Origin: Moringa oleifera
Taxonomy: Eukaryota; Streptophyta; Magnoliopsida; Brassicales; Moringaceae
Direction: 5' to 3'
Assembly (NCBI GenBank): GCA_021397835.1
Contig: JAJFZO010000747.1
Coordinates: 2,501 to 66,500, forward strand
Length of the DNA: 64,000 nt
This document shows positions 24,212 through 36,300 of this stretch, piece by piece. The notes below the pieces were generated by a model that saw only the letters and a program-made list of their open reading frames with translations, ran no database searches and had not been told where the DNA came from. How positions within the stretch are numbered: the stretch's first letter is position 1; every line of letters begins with the position of its first letter. The translations under genes were made by a program, and so were the position numbers.

Positions 24212-25301
24212 GTCGACCTGCAAAATAAGATTTTACCGACCGAAGCAGGAAAGGAAATAGTTGGAAGGAGCCAACCTTTGGACTTGATTGGATCCTCACG
24301 CAAAACTATTAGTTTTTTACTCCTCTTCCTGGATGGATGAGTCAGAAATGTGTTTCAACAATAGCTGCGGTTTCGGAAAGAGAGAACGTGCATGAGTGCA
24401 TAGTCTTTATGAAACTGAAATTTTCAAAGGCAGTTAGGAATTTCACAATCTAAGGTTCTTGCGCCATGTCAGCCTGGAAAGATCATATTTCAGAGGGGGG
24501 AAAGGAGCTAACAATTATAGCACCCCTTAAACTTAGGTGCTAGACTTGACATAGCCAGTGGATAACAAACTATTTTCAGTCGATACCTTTGTTTATATTT
24601 TGGATGGTGTGAGGGAAAAATTTGTGAGAGATTTTGAAGGGAAGGAAACCCTCTCAAATGTATTTAGAGATAAATAGATCAAAGTGGAAAAGATAATTAG
24701 ACGGTAAAATTTTTAACTTATTATATTTTTTTTTCTTATGATAAGAATCATATGATTCTTGTTAACTTTTTAAATAAAAGTAAAATAAATAAATAAAATA
24801 TTTTTAATTCAAGATAACGTTGCACAAAAGGCAGTAGCAGCATATAATGAGCCTTGTGAAATACAAATTCAAGTCTGCCCGGGCCTCTGGCATCTAGTCG
24901 TGGGCCAAGCGGGCCAGCGAAGAAAGACAAAACTCAAAAGCGGAGCCAGGGAAGACGTCCAAACCCCTCAGGTCCGATCCAATTTTGACCTTGGCAGAGG
25001 TGGGGTTCGATCAGTCCTCCACTAGTGATGAAGCTGCCGAATTCAGCCAAGAAAAATGGATTTGCGGAGGTCAAGTTTAAAATTCCTGGAACATACATGT
25101 GGTTGTTTTGCTCCTAAGTTAGGGCATATGGTCTTGTTGCAGGTCGCGTGACTTCTGTTTAATTGAACTGAATTCAATGAAGTCTGTCGCTTAAGATAAT
25201 TGCCAGGATAGAGAAGCAGCTGCCAGCTGATGTGGGGAATTAGGGATTTGCAAGAAAAGTGAAGCTGCTGCTGTTGAAGAAGAGGGAGTGAGACTGGAAA
25301 C
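24212..25301. promoter_or_regulatory. Divergent promoter region, reticulon (-) and SCC4 (+)
   Basis: About 1.1 kb separates two start codons that point away from each other. It includes at least one probable reticulon UTR intron (acceptor at 24219-24224 on the minus strand). The section 24700-24800 is AT-rich. No distinct promoter motif can be assigned with confidence. Confidence 0.45.
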
Positions 25302-28300
25302 ATGGAAGCTGTGGCAGAAGGTTTGTGGGGGCTGGCGGACTACCACGAGAAAAAGGGCGAGATTGGGAAAGCTATCAAGTGCCTGGAAGCCATATCCCAG
25401 TCCCACGTCTCCTTTCTGCCGATTATGGAGGTCAAGACCCGCCTCCGCATCGCCGCTCTTCTCCTACGTCACTCCCACAATGTTAATCACGCCAAGTCCC
25501 ACCTAGAGCGCTCTGTATGTCTCCCTTTCTGTTGACTACCATGAGTTTGGAATGCGTCTCTGGGTGCTTTGTTTTCCTTGATGGAGTAATCTGAGAATTT
25601 CCCTTCGCGTCTCTTGCAGCAATTGCTTTTAAAGTCAATCCCCTCGTGCTTTGAACTCAAGTTCAGAACCTACAGCTTGCTCAGCCAGTGTTACCATCTC
25701 GTGGGATCCATCCCTCCCCAAAAACAGATTCTTTACAAAGCCCTCGACCTTTCTGCTTCTGCAACCAACCAGTACTCCTCACTATTCTTTCTCTTCTTCT
25801 TATTTTGCTCATAGCCTGGATCTGTTATACAATATCATTATGGTACTAGTCATTTATTCAATTGTGGTTGTTTCTTTCAAGTGTTTCGGTCAAGCTATGG
25901 TGTTGCAACTTCAATTCACAGCTTGCAAATGCTTTAGTCATTGAAGGAGACTACCACACTGCACTCTCAGCACTGGATTCCGGATTTGTTTCTGCTACTC
26001 AAATCGGTTATCCAGAGCTACAGGTAGCTGCTAACAACATGTTACTGACATATGTTGTTTTCAATGCTCTTATTTGACTCTCTATTCTATTCAGTTTCAA
26101 ACAGACTCTGATGACATATGCTGTATTGCTCTTCCCAACTATTGAGCTATGTATATTTCTGAGTTTCTTTCTTCTAATTCTGCTTCAGATGTTCTTTTCA
26201 ACTTCCATGCTGCATGTGCACCTTATGCAGTGGACTGATGATAATTCAGTTGAGAGAGCTATTAGTAAATGTGATGAAGTCTGGCAAACTATTCATCCAG
26301 ATAGAGTAAGTGCACATCTTATTTGCTATTTTGCATCGGTTCAGTTCTTTTAAAATTTCTTTGCACACTGAACAAACTTGGGCCACGATTTAATCTTTTT
26401 ATGTGTATACTCATCTAGAGAGGTCAGTGTCTTGGTTTGCTCTTCTACAATGAGCTCCTACATGTATTCTATCGACTAAGAATTTGTGACTACAAGAATG
26501 CTCAACAGCACGTTAACAAGTTAGATGCTGCTATGAAGGCTGACTCTGAGAAAATGCGGGAAGTACAGCAACTGATGAATGAACTTAATGCTTTGAGTCT
26601 AAGTCTATCCAGGTCTGACTTACCATCCAGGGAGAGGTCAGCGCTCTCTGTAAGACACGCACAGCTTCAAGACCGCCTTAGAAGTATGATTCCATCAACT
26701 TCAATGGCCAATGATTCTCTGGAACCCGCATATTTTGGAAATGCGAAACGGGCATGGGCAGATAAGCTTGTGCTGGCGCCACCTCCTATAGATGGCGAGT
26801 GGCTACCAAAAAGTGCTGTCTATGCGGTGGTTGATCTTATGGTAGTCATATTTGGGCGTCCTAAAGGACTTTTTAAGGAGTGTGCAAAGCGGATTCAGTC
26901 TGGAATGCAGATCATCCAAGGTTAATATTTTTGGACTAAGGCATACAATTCTTTCTTTTGCCTGGTTTCTCTTTTGATTTCAACTCGTCGTCTCTACTCA
27001 GCCATCAAACTTTGAAGATGCACGTTACTTTGTTTATAATTACTATAATTCGTTATTCATTTCTAAGTTGAAGTGGGCCCTACTAATTATTTTAGTTAAA
27101 GAGCACATTGCTCAAGAAAGAGAAAGATAGGATGATAATTAAATGTTTGGTGAGGATTTCACTGAAAACGTTAGCATCATGTCTATCCTTTTCTTAGCTA
27201 GGTGAGGGAGTTTTCTGGGGATTTCATTGTAAATGATTTTGGATTTTATTCAGCATGGTAGACCTGAGTAATTATGTTGCTTGCAGAGGAGCTGATTAAG
27301 CTGGGAATAAGTGATGGTTCAAAAGGTTAGCCTCATTTTCTGATGATGCAGTGGCATAATGCTATGGTTTCAACCCTTCGGACTGGTTATATTTATGATC
27401 TGTCTTGAATTTTCTGTTGCACAGAAGTGGATTTGCAACACTCAGCCATTTGGATGGCTGGTATATATCTAATGCTGTTAATGCAGTTTCTTGAAAACAA
27501 AGTGGCCGTGGAGCTCACACGGTCTGAATTTGTTGAAGCACAGGAGGTAGGTTGCATGCCCTTGGTTTTCCATACTTCTATGGAATGTCCTTCTTTCCTC
27601 CCCCGTCACTAGGTTGAGGTATGTCAGAGAACATTAAGAACTTCATCAAGCATATTACATAATTTAATCTAGTCAAAGTGCCATGTTAAATGAAATCATT
27701 TTGCAATTTTGTTGCATAATGTCCTCAACTTCTTGTTTCTTCTCCTTCACTTTTTTGGGCATGGGTTCAATATCAGTTATTCTATACTCTATAAATTGAG
27801 GAAAATAACCATTGTCCTGGCCATTGTTTATCCTTGATCCTTGTTGGATAGACTCACAGTGAAATGCCCATACTATTGGCATTGTTGATGACGGATTCAC
27901 CTTAAAGTTGTTTCGCCTTGACTTAGTAAGAAACCATCCACCATATTCAATACCTTTTCTTAAAATTTTACTACTTGGTTAATGTTTCTTTTTCTTGTCA
28001 GTCTTCTCCATTAAATAAATCATGTCTAAGTGCCTCTTCAGTAATAGCTGCAACTTTTAAGTTGTTTTATATAAGACAGCCCTATTCATTATTTCTACCA
28101 GCAGTGAATTTAAATTGGCCTGATGCTAGGTTCTTCTCCCTTTCATCTTTTGTAAATCCATGAAATGAAAATTTTAACAAGAGTATATGTTTTGCAGGCC
28201 TTGGTGCAAATGAAAAATTTGTTCACACGGTTCCCAACAATTTTACAGGCCTGTGAGAGTGTTATTGAGATGCTTAGGGGGCAGTATTCTCATTCTGTTG

Positions 28301-29999
28301 GCTGTTACAGTGAAGCAGCTTTTCATTATGTTGAAGCAGCAAAGGTATACTGTTTAATAGTTGCATAGTTGGCTTAAAAGGAATTCATAGGTTCCATAAA
28401 TGCTAATCCCTCGTTTGTGGACTTGTTGTCTTACTGTGTTTAAATCTATTTGGCTAATGTGATTGAGTCTGTTCTAGGTTTTTATACCTGTGCAGTTCAC
28501 ATTCTGCTTGTTGATGAATGCTTGTTTACGAAATTCAATAATTGTTCCATGTATTTGCATTTTCAGCTAACAGACAGCAAATCAATGCAAGCTATGTGCC
28601 AAGCTTATGCTGCTATCTCTTACTTCTGCATTGGTGATGCTGAGTCATCTTCACAGGTACTTGTGGTTAAGGAACTTCATACGTTGTTTGGTTCATAGTA
28701 CCTGTACTTTTATTGGGTGGTTTCAATTGGCCACTGATTTGTGACGTGTCTAGGCACTCGATTTGATTGGACCAGTTTATAGAATGAAGGATTCTTTTGT
28801 TGGGGTTCGCGAGGAAGCAAGTATTCTTTTCGCTTATGGGCTTCTGTTGATGAGGCAGCAAGATCTACAGGAAGCAAGGTTCGTCTTAAGTTCATCATTA
28901 ACTTCCCATGATTTGATTATTTTGGTTTAGAACTGGAACACATTTCACTGCTTGGTTGATGAACTCGATTCTTTGTATTTACCATAAAAGTTGGTGTTAA
29001 TTTTGTTTCTACCAAGCAATTTGCTTAAATGTTCTAAATTATTATTTTTAGTATAATAGTAAGGACGATATGGAGTCAGTCTCCCTCTTTTTCACTACTT
29101 GCTAAGACAGCAACTCCAATGCAGAAATCGACTTGCCAAAGGCTTGCAGATCGCACATAATTATATGGGAAATCTTCAACTTGTTTCACAGTATTTGACA
29201 ATCCTTGGGAATTTGGCTCTCGCTCTGCATGACACTGTACAAGCCAGAGAAATCTTGAGATCCTCTCTGACGCTGGCAAAGAAGCTCTATGATATTCCAA
29301 CTCAGATCTGGGTCCTATCTGTCTTAACGGGTACTTTCTCTAACATTCTTCATGACCATTATTAGGGTGGATTTCTGAGGGCAACAGAGTTTGATTTCGT
29401 ATGAAGTACAGCATTTTCAAATTTTTGGTATCTTAAATCTTACTCATTTTGTGGTCCTTTATTAAGCAACAAAAAGGATGGGAATTTATCATCCAGTTCA
29501 ACTGACTAATGTAGAACTATCATATTTTCATGCTTATCTTTAAAGGTCATTTACCTATTATTCTCTGCAGCTTTATACAGACAATTAGGTGAGAGGGGCA
29601 ATGAAATGGAGAATGATGAATATCAAAGGAAAAAGTTAGAGGATCTGCAAAAGAGACTTGCAGATGCACGATCATCAATTTACCACATTGAACTAGTGAG
29701 AGCTGTTTTCTTTTCCTTATATTTTCATTCTTACAGTAAGAACAGGTACCTTTTTTCCAAAGTTCTGTTGTAGTCACTGATTTTGCTTATTCTTTTGATT
29801 CTCTGTGCAGATTGACAGAGTTAGAATTGAAGTTCAGCAATATCATGAGCTTGATATCAAGCGTGCAATGGCAGGCCAATCCATGAGAGTCAATCTTGAC
29901 ATTCCAGAGTCTGTTGGTATATCAGCACCACTACCAGCACCTTCATCATCAAGGCTAGTTGATTTAGACACTGGCAGACGTGGGAAAAGAAAATTATAA
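25302..29999 (+). CDS. SCC4: Sister chromatid cohesion protein SCC4 (MAU2 homologue)
   Basis: Thirteen exons: 25302-25514, 25620-25771, 25882-26023, 26189-26305, 26419-26920, 27287-27325, 27425-27546, 28198-28344, 28567-28656, 28754-28878, 29125-29330, 29571-29695, 29811-29999. They give 722 aa, close to the roughly 726 aa of Arabidopsis SCC4. The protein is an array of TPR-like helices: GLWGLADYHEKKGEIGKAIK near the N-terminus, ANALVIEGDYHTALSALDSG, and LGNLALALHDTVQAREIL late in the protein. In MAU2/SCC4 such an array wraps the N-terminus of SCC2, and the pair loads cohesin onto chromatin in the nucleus. Family signatures include WADKLVLAPPPIDGEWLPK near residue 310-320. No frameshift or missing exon is seen. 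The start is the ATG after a purine-rich leader. Confidence 0.95.
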
Positions 30000-30299
30000 T
30001 TTTCAACTTGCTCCTGGCAGTTTTTTTAGATTTTGAAGTGTTTTCTTTTTTGTAAAAAAAAGAAAAAGGAAACTGCAAGGTTTGAGGTTAGTAACTGACC
30101 TTATGGATAGCCCAGTAAGGAGTTCCAGCTTGACACAGTACCCTTAATTAATTATGTATATTCAATTGCGAAATATGGCTGAGTTTTGAGCTGGGTGCAG
30201 CTGCCGGCCTTGCTCTTTGACCTGGCAGATGGTGTAATGCTGTCACACATTGGTTTGGCTGTTTGAAGCATATTTATTTTCATTGATTAATATTTCACA
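30000..30299. other. SCC4 3' region
   Basis: The downstream UTR of SCC4, with A-rich and T-rich stretches at 30025-30070, ends where the left LTR of the Gypsy relic starts. Confidence 0.45.
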
Positions 30300-30920
30300 T
30301 GCAGACATAAACCATGGGAAGAAACTGAATAAATTTGTGATTCAAGGTCTTAAAATTCGACTGAAAATAGATTTGTACAAAATGTACCCTTCCGCTTGTA
30401 TTAAAGCGACAAATTTGGTGAAAGAATTATATCATAATCAGTTATAAAAAGAAAATTTGATTGATAAGTCGAAGGTGACAAGTTTTGATAAATTCAAGTG
30501 TTAAAAAAAATCAAGAATTTTTTATTTAAATTTTAAAGAAAATTTGAATTATTTTTCATTATGATATATCAGTTTTAACATCTAAATTTTCAAATATATA
30601 GTTTTGAAATTAAAAAATCTGAAAAATGAAAATTAATATTTTAAATTTTAAATTGAAAAATTATCTTATATTATTTCATAAAACACGCCCACTTCAGTAA
30701 TTAGAAAAGAAAAACTGAATATTTAGATTGCTTCCTCCATGTAAACTGAAATTAATATGCAAGTAAGGTAGGTATCAAAATTTGCAGTCATGTGCTTTTT
30801 TTGATGAGTCGAAATAAGTAGGCCACCAATTTAGGAAAGAGTTTAATTTGTATAATTTTGAGCTGTTTCTTTAACAATTTTTAAAAATATTTTGAATTGA
30901 TCCAATGAAAGTTTCTTTCA
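30300..30920 (-). repeat. Left (3') LTR of the Gypsy relic, approximate
   Basis: The region aligns with 35697-36300 through shared segments such as AAGAAACTGA and CTGAAAATA, and a GATGA(G/A)T stretch near the inner end, with gaps. The ends are estimates. Confidence 0.55.
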
Positions 30921-30977
30921 ACCTTTAAGCTTACGGCCTCATCATTCTCCTCCTTATGAACAAGATTTATCTTAAAA

Positions 30978-31184
30978 TCATGACTTAACATCAAAAGGAG
31001 TTGAATTAGTACCATTGAAAGTAATACTAATATTATACTCATTTAGCAAATCCAACTTGAATACATTGTCATTGATGTGCTTCAGGACTTGAAAAAGTAC
31101 ATTTTCCTTTTGAAACAATTTAAAACATCTTTGTGTCATAAATTTTTCTATTCTTATGGCAATAAAACTCAATATTGGATTCAA
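30978..31184 (-). pseudogene. Gypsy integrase C-terminal remnant
   Basis: The minus frame includes FQVLKHINDNVFKLDLLNEY and ITFNGTNSTPFDV. This matches the conserved end of the Gypsy integrase region. It is a fragment with no start and no function of its own. Confidence 0.7.
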
Positions 31185-31579
31185 AAATCAACTTTTAACA
31201 GCATTTATTACCTTGTTTTGCATATCATTTTAATGTTTATCTTGTTTTCTCATATATTTGCTTAACAAATTTAACTTTTTTGTGTTTTCGTTTAAGTTAA
31301 CATGTCTAGACAAAGGTAATGGCGTCAAATCCAATTGGAGTTAAAAGATCCAAACTATAAACAATTTCAAATGTTAAAAACTTAGTAATAGAATAAACAA
31401 TATGATTACAAGTTAAATCAATTTGTGGTAAACACTCCTCCGAAATGTTGATGCTCTTTTCAGTAATAGCCCTCAACAAATTAGAAAGTCCTACTTACTA
31501 CTTTAGTTTAACCATTAATTTGTTGGTGACAAGTAGTAGAAAACAATAACTTAGTTTTTAATGTACACCCTAAAGTCTT

Positions 31580-31798
31580 CTAAATGTAACTTAAGAACTT
31601 AGCATCTCTATTCAAAATTATTATTCTAAGCATGCCATGTAATCTTACAATCTCTTTAAAGAACAAACTAGTAACATGTGAAGTATCACCAATTTTGTGA
31701 CATGAAATAAAATGTATCATCTTACAAAATCTATCCACAACCACAAAACTTGAATCTCTACTACGTCTAAACCTAAGCAAATCTAACATAAAGTCCAT
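31580..31798 (-). pseudogene. Gypsy integrase core remnant
   Basis: The minus frame reads [19 protein letters not shown], then [16 protein letters not shown] and FKEIVRLHG. This is the start of the integrase catalytic core, including the first Asp region. The expected Asp of the second motif is altered (LNRDAKFLS). Confidence 0.85.
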
Positions 31799-32342
31799 TG
31801 AAATATCAATCCAAGACTCACTAAAAATGAGAAGTTGTGTGTATAAGCCATGAGGTTACATTCAGAAATTTGTTTACTTACATGTGATGCATCTTTTACA
31901 AATTCTCTGAATATTTTTTTTCATGTGTGGCCAATAGAAGTTTTCTTGCAAAATAATTAAGGTCTTATCACCTTTAAATTGTCCCATTAACCCTTGACCA
32001 TGGGATTTTCTTACTTATAAATTCCACAAAGTGCAATTTGGCACAGACATTTCATGCCTAAAAAATTTACTTGTTATGTTTTTCTCATAAACCCAAAACT
32101 TCTCGCAAAAATCTTGGTCTAAATGACATAATTTTTTAATGTGCTTAAACTTAGTAATTTTACGTAAAGAGTAAGAATTAGTATATATCTTCAAGAAAAT
32201 ATATCTATGATAATGCTTTTTTTACCTTGCTTGTATTGGATGACATAAGAGAATGTCTTAATGAATTTCATGCATAATGCACATCTTTTGTTCAATTTTT
32301 GTTGGCCTTTCAAATGCTTCAAGGACTCATGATTGGTGTGAA

Positions 32343-32564
32343 TCACAAACTGTTTAGGTCAGTGTTGCCATGTTCCCAATGCTTGAACCATAGCATATAA
32401 TTATTTTTTAAATCATAAGTAGGGTAGTGTAAGGCTAACCTACTTAATTTCCCATTGAAATATGCTAGTCTTCTTCTTTGCATAAGAACTATGCTTACAC
32501 TTATATCTAAAGCATCATATTGATCAATTTCAAAAGTCTTAGTAAAATCAGGCAAAGCAAGCAA
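32343..32564 (-). pseudogene. Gypsy RNase H remnant
   Basis: The minus frame has LALPDFTKTFEIDQYDALDI, AYFNGKLSRLALHYPTYD. This is the RNase H-like segment that follows Gypsy reverse transcriptase, decayed near its end. Confidence 0.8.
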
Positions 32565-32779
32565 AGGAAATTGAGTTAATTTTTTCTTGATTAATTAAAA
32601 TACCTTTTCTTGCTCATCACCTCATTTGTATCTTTTGATTTTGTTATGAGTGCACAAAAAATATTAATTGATTAAGAGAAAAAATCTAAGTGATTCAAGA
32701 GTTGTCAAATCTCATAAGTGTAAGTAATACTTGTAGTTTCCATGAACTCACTAGTTTTTGTTAGAGGTTCGTGTTTAAT

Positions 32780-33245
32780 AGCATCATTGCTTTGTTTACT
32801 AGTGCAAAAGATGCATTCTTCAAGTACATCAAAATTAAATTTAAGTACACAATATGATCATCCAAGTTTTTGCCATAAAATGGAAATATCATCAAAATAA
32901 AAAACAATAATTGTGCCTATGAATGCATGTAAGACATTATTTATTAATCACTTAAAAATACTTTATGCATTAATTAATCCAAACAACATAATTAACCACT
33001 CATGTAAACCAAATTTCTTTATAAAGCAAATTTTCATTCATAGCCCGCTTTCATTCTTTTTTCATGATACCCACTCTTTAAATCAATCTTAAAAAATAAA
33101 TAAGCCCCATGTAACTCATCTTATATGTCATATAAATGGGGAATATGATGACAATACTTTATCATTATATTGTTGATTGCTTTATAATATAAGCATGTTT
33201 TCCATGTTACACCCTTCTTAGCAGCCAACATCACTAAAACAACAC
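32780..33245 (-). pseudogene. Gypsy reverse transcriptase remnant
   Basis: Pieces in more than one minus frame spell AAKKGVTWKTCLYYKAINN, DELHGAYLFFKIDLKSGYHE and LDDHIVYLN, separated by stops. They are recognisable as the fingers and palm of Gypsy reverse transcriptase. Confidence 0.7.
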
Positions 33246-33789
33246 ATAAACTCATGCTTTCTTTCATGTATCCTTTTTTTTTATCAATTAACTAATTAGC
33301 CTTTGTAGCTCCTTTGTCTTTTTTAAGATTACTAAGATAGGCTAGATGGTTTAGTATGGCAGCATTGCATAGAAATTAATTTTTGTATAGAAAGTTTATT
33401 TTCTCTCAATGGTTGAATCTACTCTCTTATTTTTTTTCTCAATTTTCTCAACCTCTCTTTTTTTCTCTCTGATTTTCATTCATTTTTTTTTCTCATTCTC
33501 TTTTTTTTTTATCATTTTCTTTTTGTAATCACACTTCATCTTGATAAACCTACTTTAGTTTTAAATGGAGTAGGGTGATTGCCCTATTAAGTATAAACTA
33601 GTATTTGTTTATGAAACTATCATGCTTATTATACCGATCAAATTACCATGGTCAACTTAATGATAAGTGTCAAACCTGCATTGAAATTATATTGTACAAA
33701 ATTTCATCTTCATAATTTTCAATACAAAAGAAAACAAATACCTATTTATTCACCTTTACTTCACCATTATAATTGAGCCATTGTAACTT

Positions 33790-34190
33790 ATAAAATCAAG
33801 GATGTTTAATTATTAGTAGTCTTAATTTTTTGGACCATTGTAGTGCTAGCAAGGTTAATACAACTACTTTCATCAATAATCACATTATATACCTTATTTT
33901 GCATGTGACATCTAAGATGAAAGATGTTTTCTTATTGCACATCATCATCTTCTTTGACCTACATACTTAGAATTCTCCGTGCAATCAATAATTTACCTTT
34001 AATGGCATATTCCTCATTGTATATGCCCTTTAATGGTGGCATAGGTTTGGTGTCACTTCATCTTTGGATTCATTGTCATCGTAATCTCACAATATTATAA
34101 CTCTTTTGTTCAGATATTTGCTTACTACATGACCTTTTTCTTTGGCATTTAAAACATTTAATATCGTGATTCTAAGTGACAAAAAAAATT
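33790..34190 (-). pseudogene. Gypsy gag zinc knuckle and protease remnant
   Basis: The minus strand near 34110-34180 gives HDIKCFKCQRKRSC, a damaged CCHC knuckle. Near 33840-33910 it gives NKVYNVIIDESSCINLAST, the Gypsy protease region. Confidence 0.65.
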
Positions 34191-35683
34191 AAATTTACTT
34201 TGATTTTCATGGCAATTTGTTTCTCATTTTTATTTAGTTTTGGGCTCTGTAAATGTATTGGTTCTCATTTTTCTTTATAAAATTCAACCTCCATGATATA
34301 TCTGAGCTAAGGTTTTATCATATATTCTTGCCTCTTCTTTCCAATCACAATAGCCATATGCACCATATCTTCCAACTCCATATGATGTTGCAATTATCAA
34401 ATTAATAATTTCTCATTTTAACTCAACCAAGAACCTAACCAGGTCCTCTTTTACATTCGCTCAAATCAATAGCTATTTCCTTATAACAATTCTTAACACT
34501 CTAGTTACTTGTGTAAAAATGTGTAAATTTTGATCAATTTCCAATGGTAATGGCTTGAAACATACCATTTTCTCATCACAATTTTCACCTTCTATCACGT
34601 CTCTCTTACATGCTATCTATGTAAAACGACTTCAACCCTCCAAATAACTGCATAATCAAAAAATTCAATGACTACAAATTTTACCCTTTTAAGCTCGAAA
34701 TAATTATAATAATCAAATACTACCTTCCATATTCTTCTCTCTCTTTAAGTTAAATTCTAGGATCATTTTTACTATCCAATTTGTTATCTTTATGATTCTT
34801 AACTTTTCTAAACCATGCATCATATATATCTCATTTTGTTAACAATTAAATTCTGGTCATCTTTTTCATTAAAAACGTCCTTGTAATATTTTTATCTTTA
34901 ACTCTCATCTTCCTAGGTTGAACGTCATTTTGAGCATTTTTTGGCTGCTCCACACCTGCATTCTCTCTCATATTTATTTGTTTATGAACTTGCTTTAACA
35001 TTCTCATTACCTCACCTAATAAACTTTCATAAGAAACTCATATCAACATCTCTCAACATACGAAAAGTATTTTTGTCATTATTATTTGACATGTGTGCTA
35101 AACAATAAAGTTTGAAAAAAAAAAAAACTAACATGTTCCCTCAAAGTGTTTCACTATTAACTTAATTTCACTCTTGTTTTCACACAAAATAAAATTAGAT
35201 TACCTTTTAGCCTTTTATGTACTCATTACTCTTTCATTTGTTTTTCACTTGTAGTAATCTTCTATAGGTTCTTATCAAACTAATCAAACAAATATCATAA
35301 TTTTTCAGTAATAACTCACCAAGAACTCACTAAGAGAAATTTGGATTTAAAGGCTAAAAAATCAATATATGTATCAGATTTAAGGATTTCAAATTCGCAT
35401 AAAAGAATCAATTCTTTAGCTCACAAATTAAGCATTTTTTTAGATCGAGAAATTCATATTTATGAAATCAAAAAAGGAAACAAAGATGTAAAATTGAAAC
35501 AAAAAAGCAAGAATTGCATCTCAAATGTAACACTATCTTTTTTTGCATCACAAATCAAAGTTCACTTGCCCTTTTTTTTCCCCTAAGGAGGAGGAGGGGG
35601 AGGGTGAATTCGGACTTTAGAAATTAGGCCTCAAAATTAATAAGAAAAATAAAAAAGATAGGCAAACCTTAGACTAAAACCTA

Positions 35684-35694
35684 CTCTAATACCA
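35684..35694 (-). other. Gypsy primer-binding-site relic
   Basis: The minus strand reads TGGTATTAGAG, two bases inside the right LTR. It differs at one base from the initiator-Met primer site, and it fixes the orientation of the element. Confidence 0.6.
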
Positions 35695-35696
35695 AT

Positions 35697-36300
35697 TGAA
35701 ATGAACCAGGCCAAGAAACTGATAAAACCTATTAATCAAAAAGCTCTCAAAATTTTTCTGAAAATAAATTTATACGAAACTACAACTTATTGCTTACACT
35801 GAAACAAGAACTTTGGTATAATAATGTTATAAGCAGTTATAAAAAATAAATTGATAAATTAAAAGTGAACATTACAAAAATTTTCAATAAATTCTAAAAG
35901 AATAAAAAAAGAATTCTCTCACAAAGCTCCGAATGAAATCTTAGTTGCTTATTTCAGTAAAGTAATGCCTTTTGAATGAATTTTGATAGTTAGAATCCTT
36001 AAATATGTTGCCTTGAATTTGTAAAAATATTTAAAAAACGAAACTAATTTTCCTAAGTTTGAATTATGAAAATTGATGCTAAATTATCTTTTAAAAAAAA
36101 ACTCATACTTTAACAATTTGAAAAGAAAAAATTAGAAAATTTTGAATTTATTCATACAAACGGGAACCCAAAGCCAAATAAATAAGATATCTAAATTTAC
36201 ATCCAACAACTCTCTTTGATGAATTAAAAATAGATGATTTATCAATTTAAGAAATTAAGGTTAATTCAAACAATTTTGAGTTGATCCCTGTAAGGTAGGG
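35697..36300 (-). repeat. Right (5') LTR of the Gypsy relic, approximate
   Basis: Begins TGAAATGAACC on the + strand next to the primer site and ends near TTGATCC. Partner of 30300-30920; the far end is an estimate. Confidence 0.55.

Larger units (their letters stand above)
30300..36300 (-). mobile_element. Decayed Ty3/Gypsy LTR retrotransposon
   Basis: A roughly 6-kb AT-rich block with diverged LTRs at both ends and, in minus-strand order, remnants of gag zinc knuckle, protease, reverse transcriptase, RNase H, integrase and an integrase tail. Many stops and frameshifts break the frames. A primer-site-like stretch lies just inside the right LTR, so the right LTR is the 5' one. The LTRs align only with many changes and gaps, which makes the insertion far older than the Copia copy in MCU. 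Boundaries are approximate. Confidence 0.8.

Noticed and set aside
25003..25020. GGGGTTCGATC resembling a tRNA T-loop
   Set aside because: The acceptor stem, D-arm and anticodon arm could not be found around it.
35341..35586. 81-codon Lys-rich plus-strand ORF
   Set aside because: It lies antisense in the AT-rich Gypsy relic and resembles no family.
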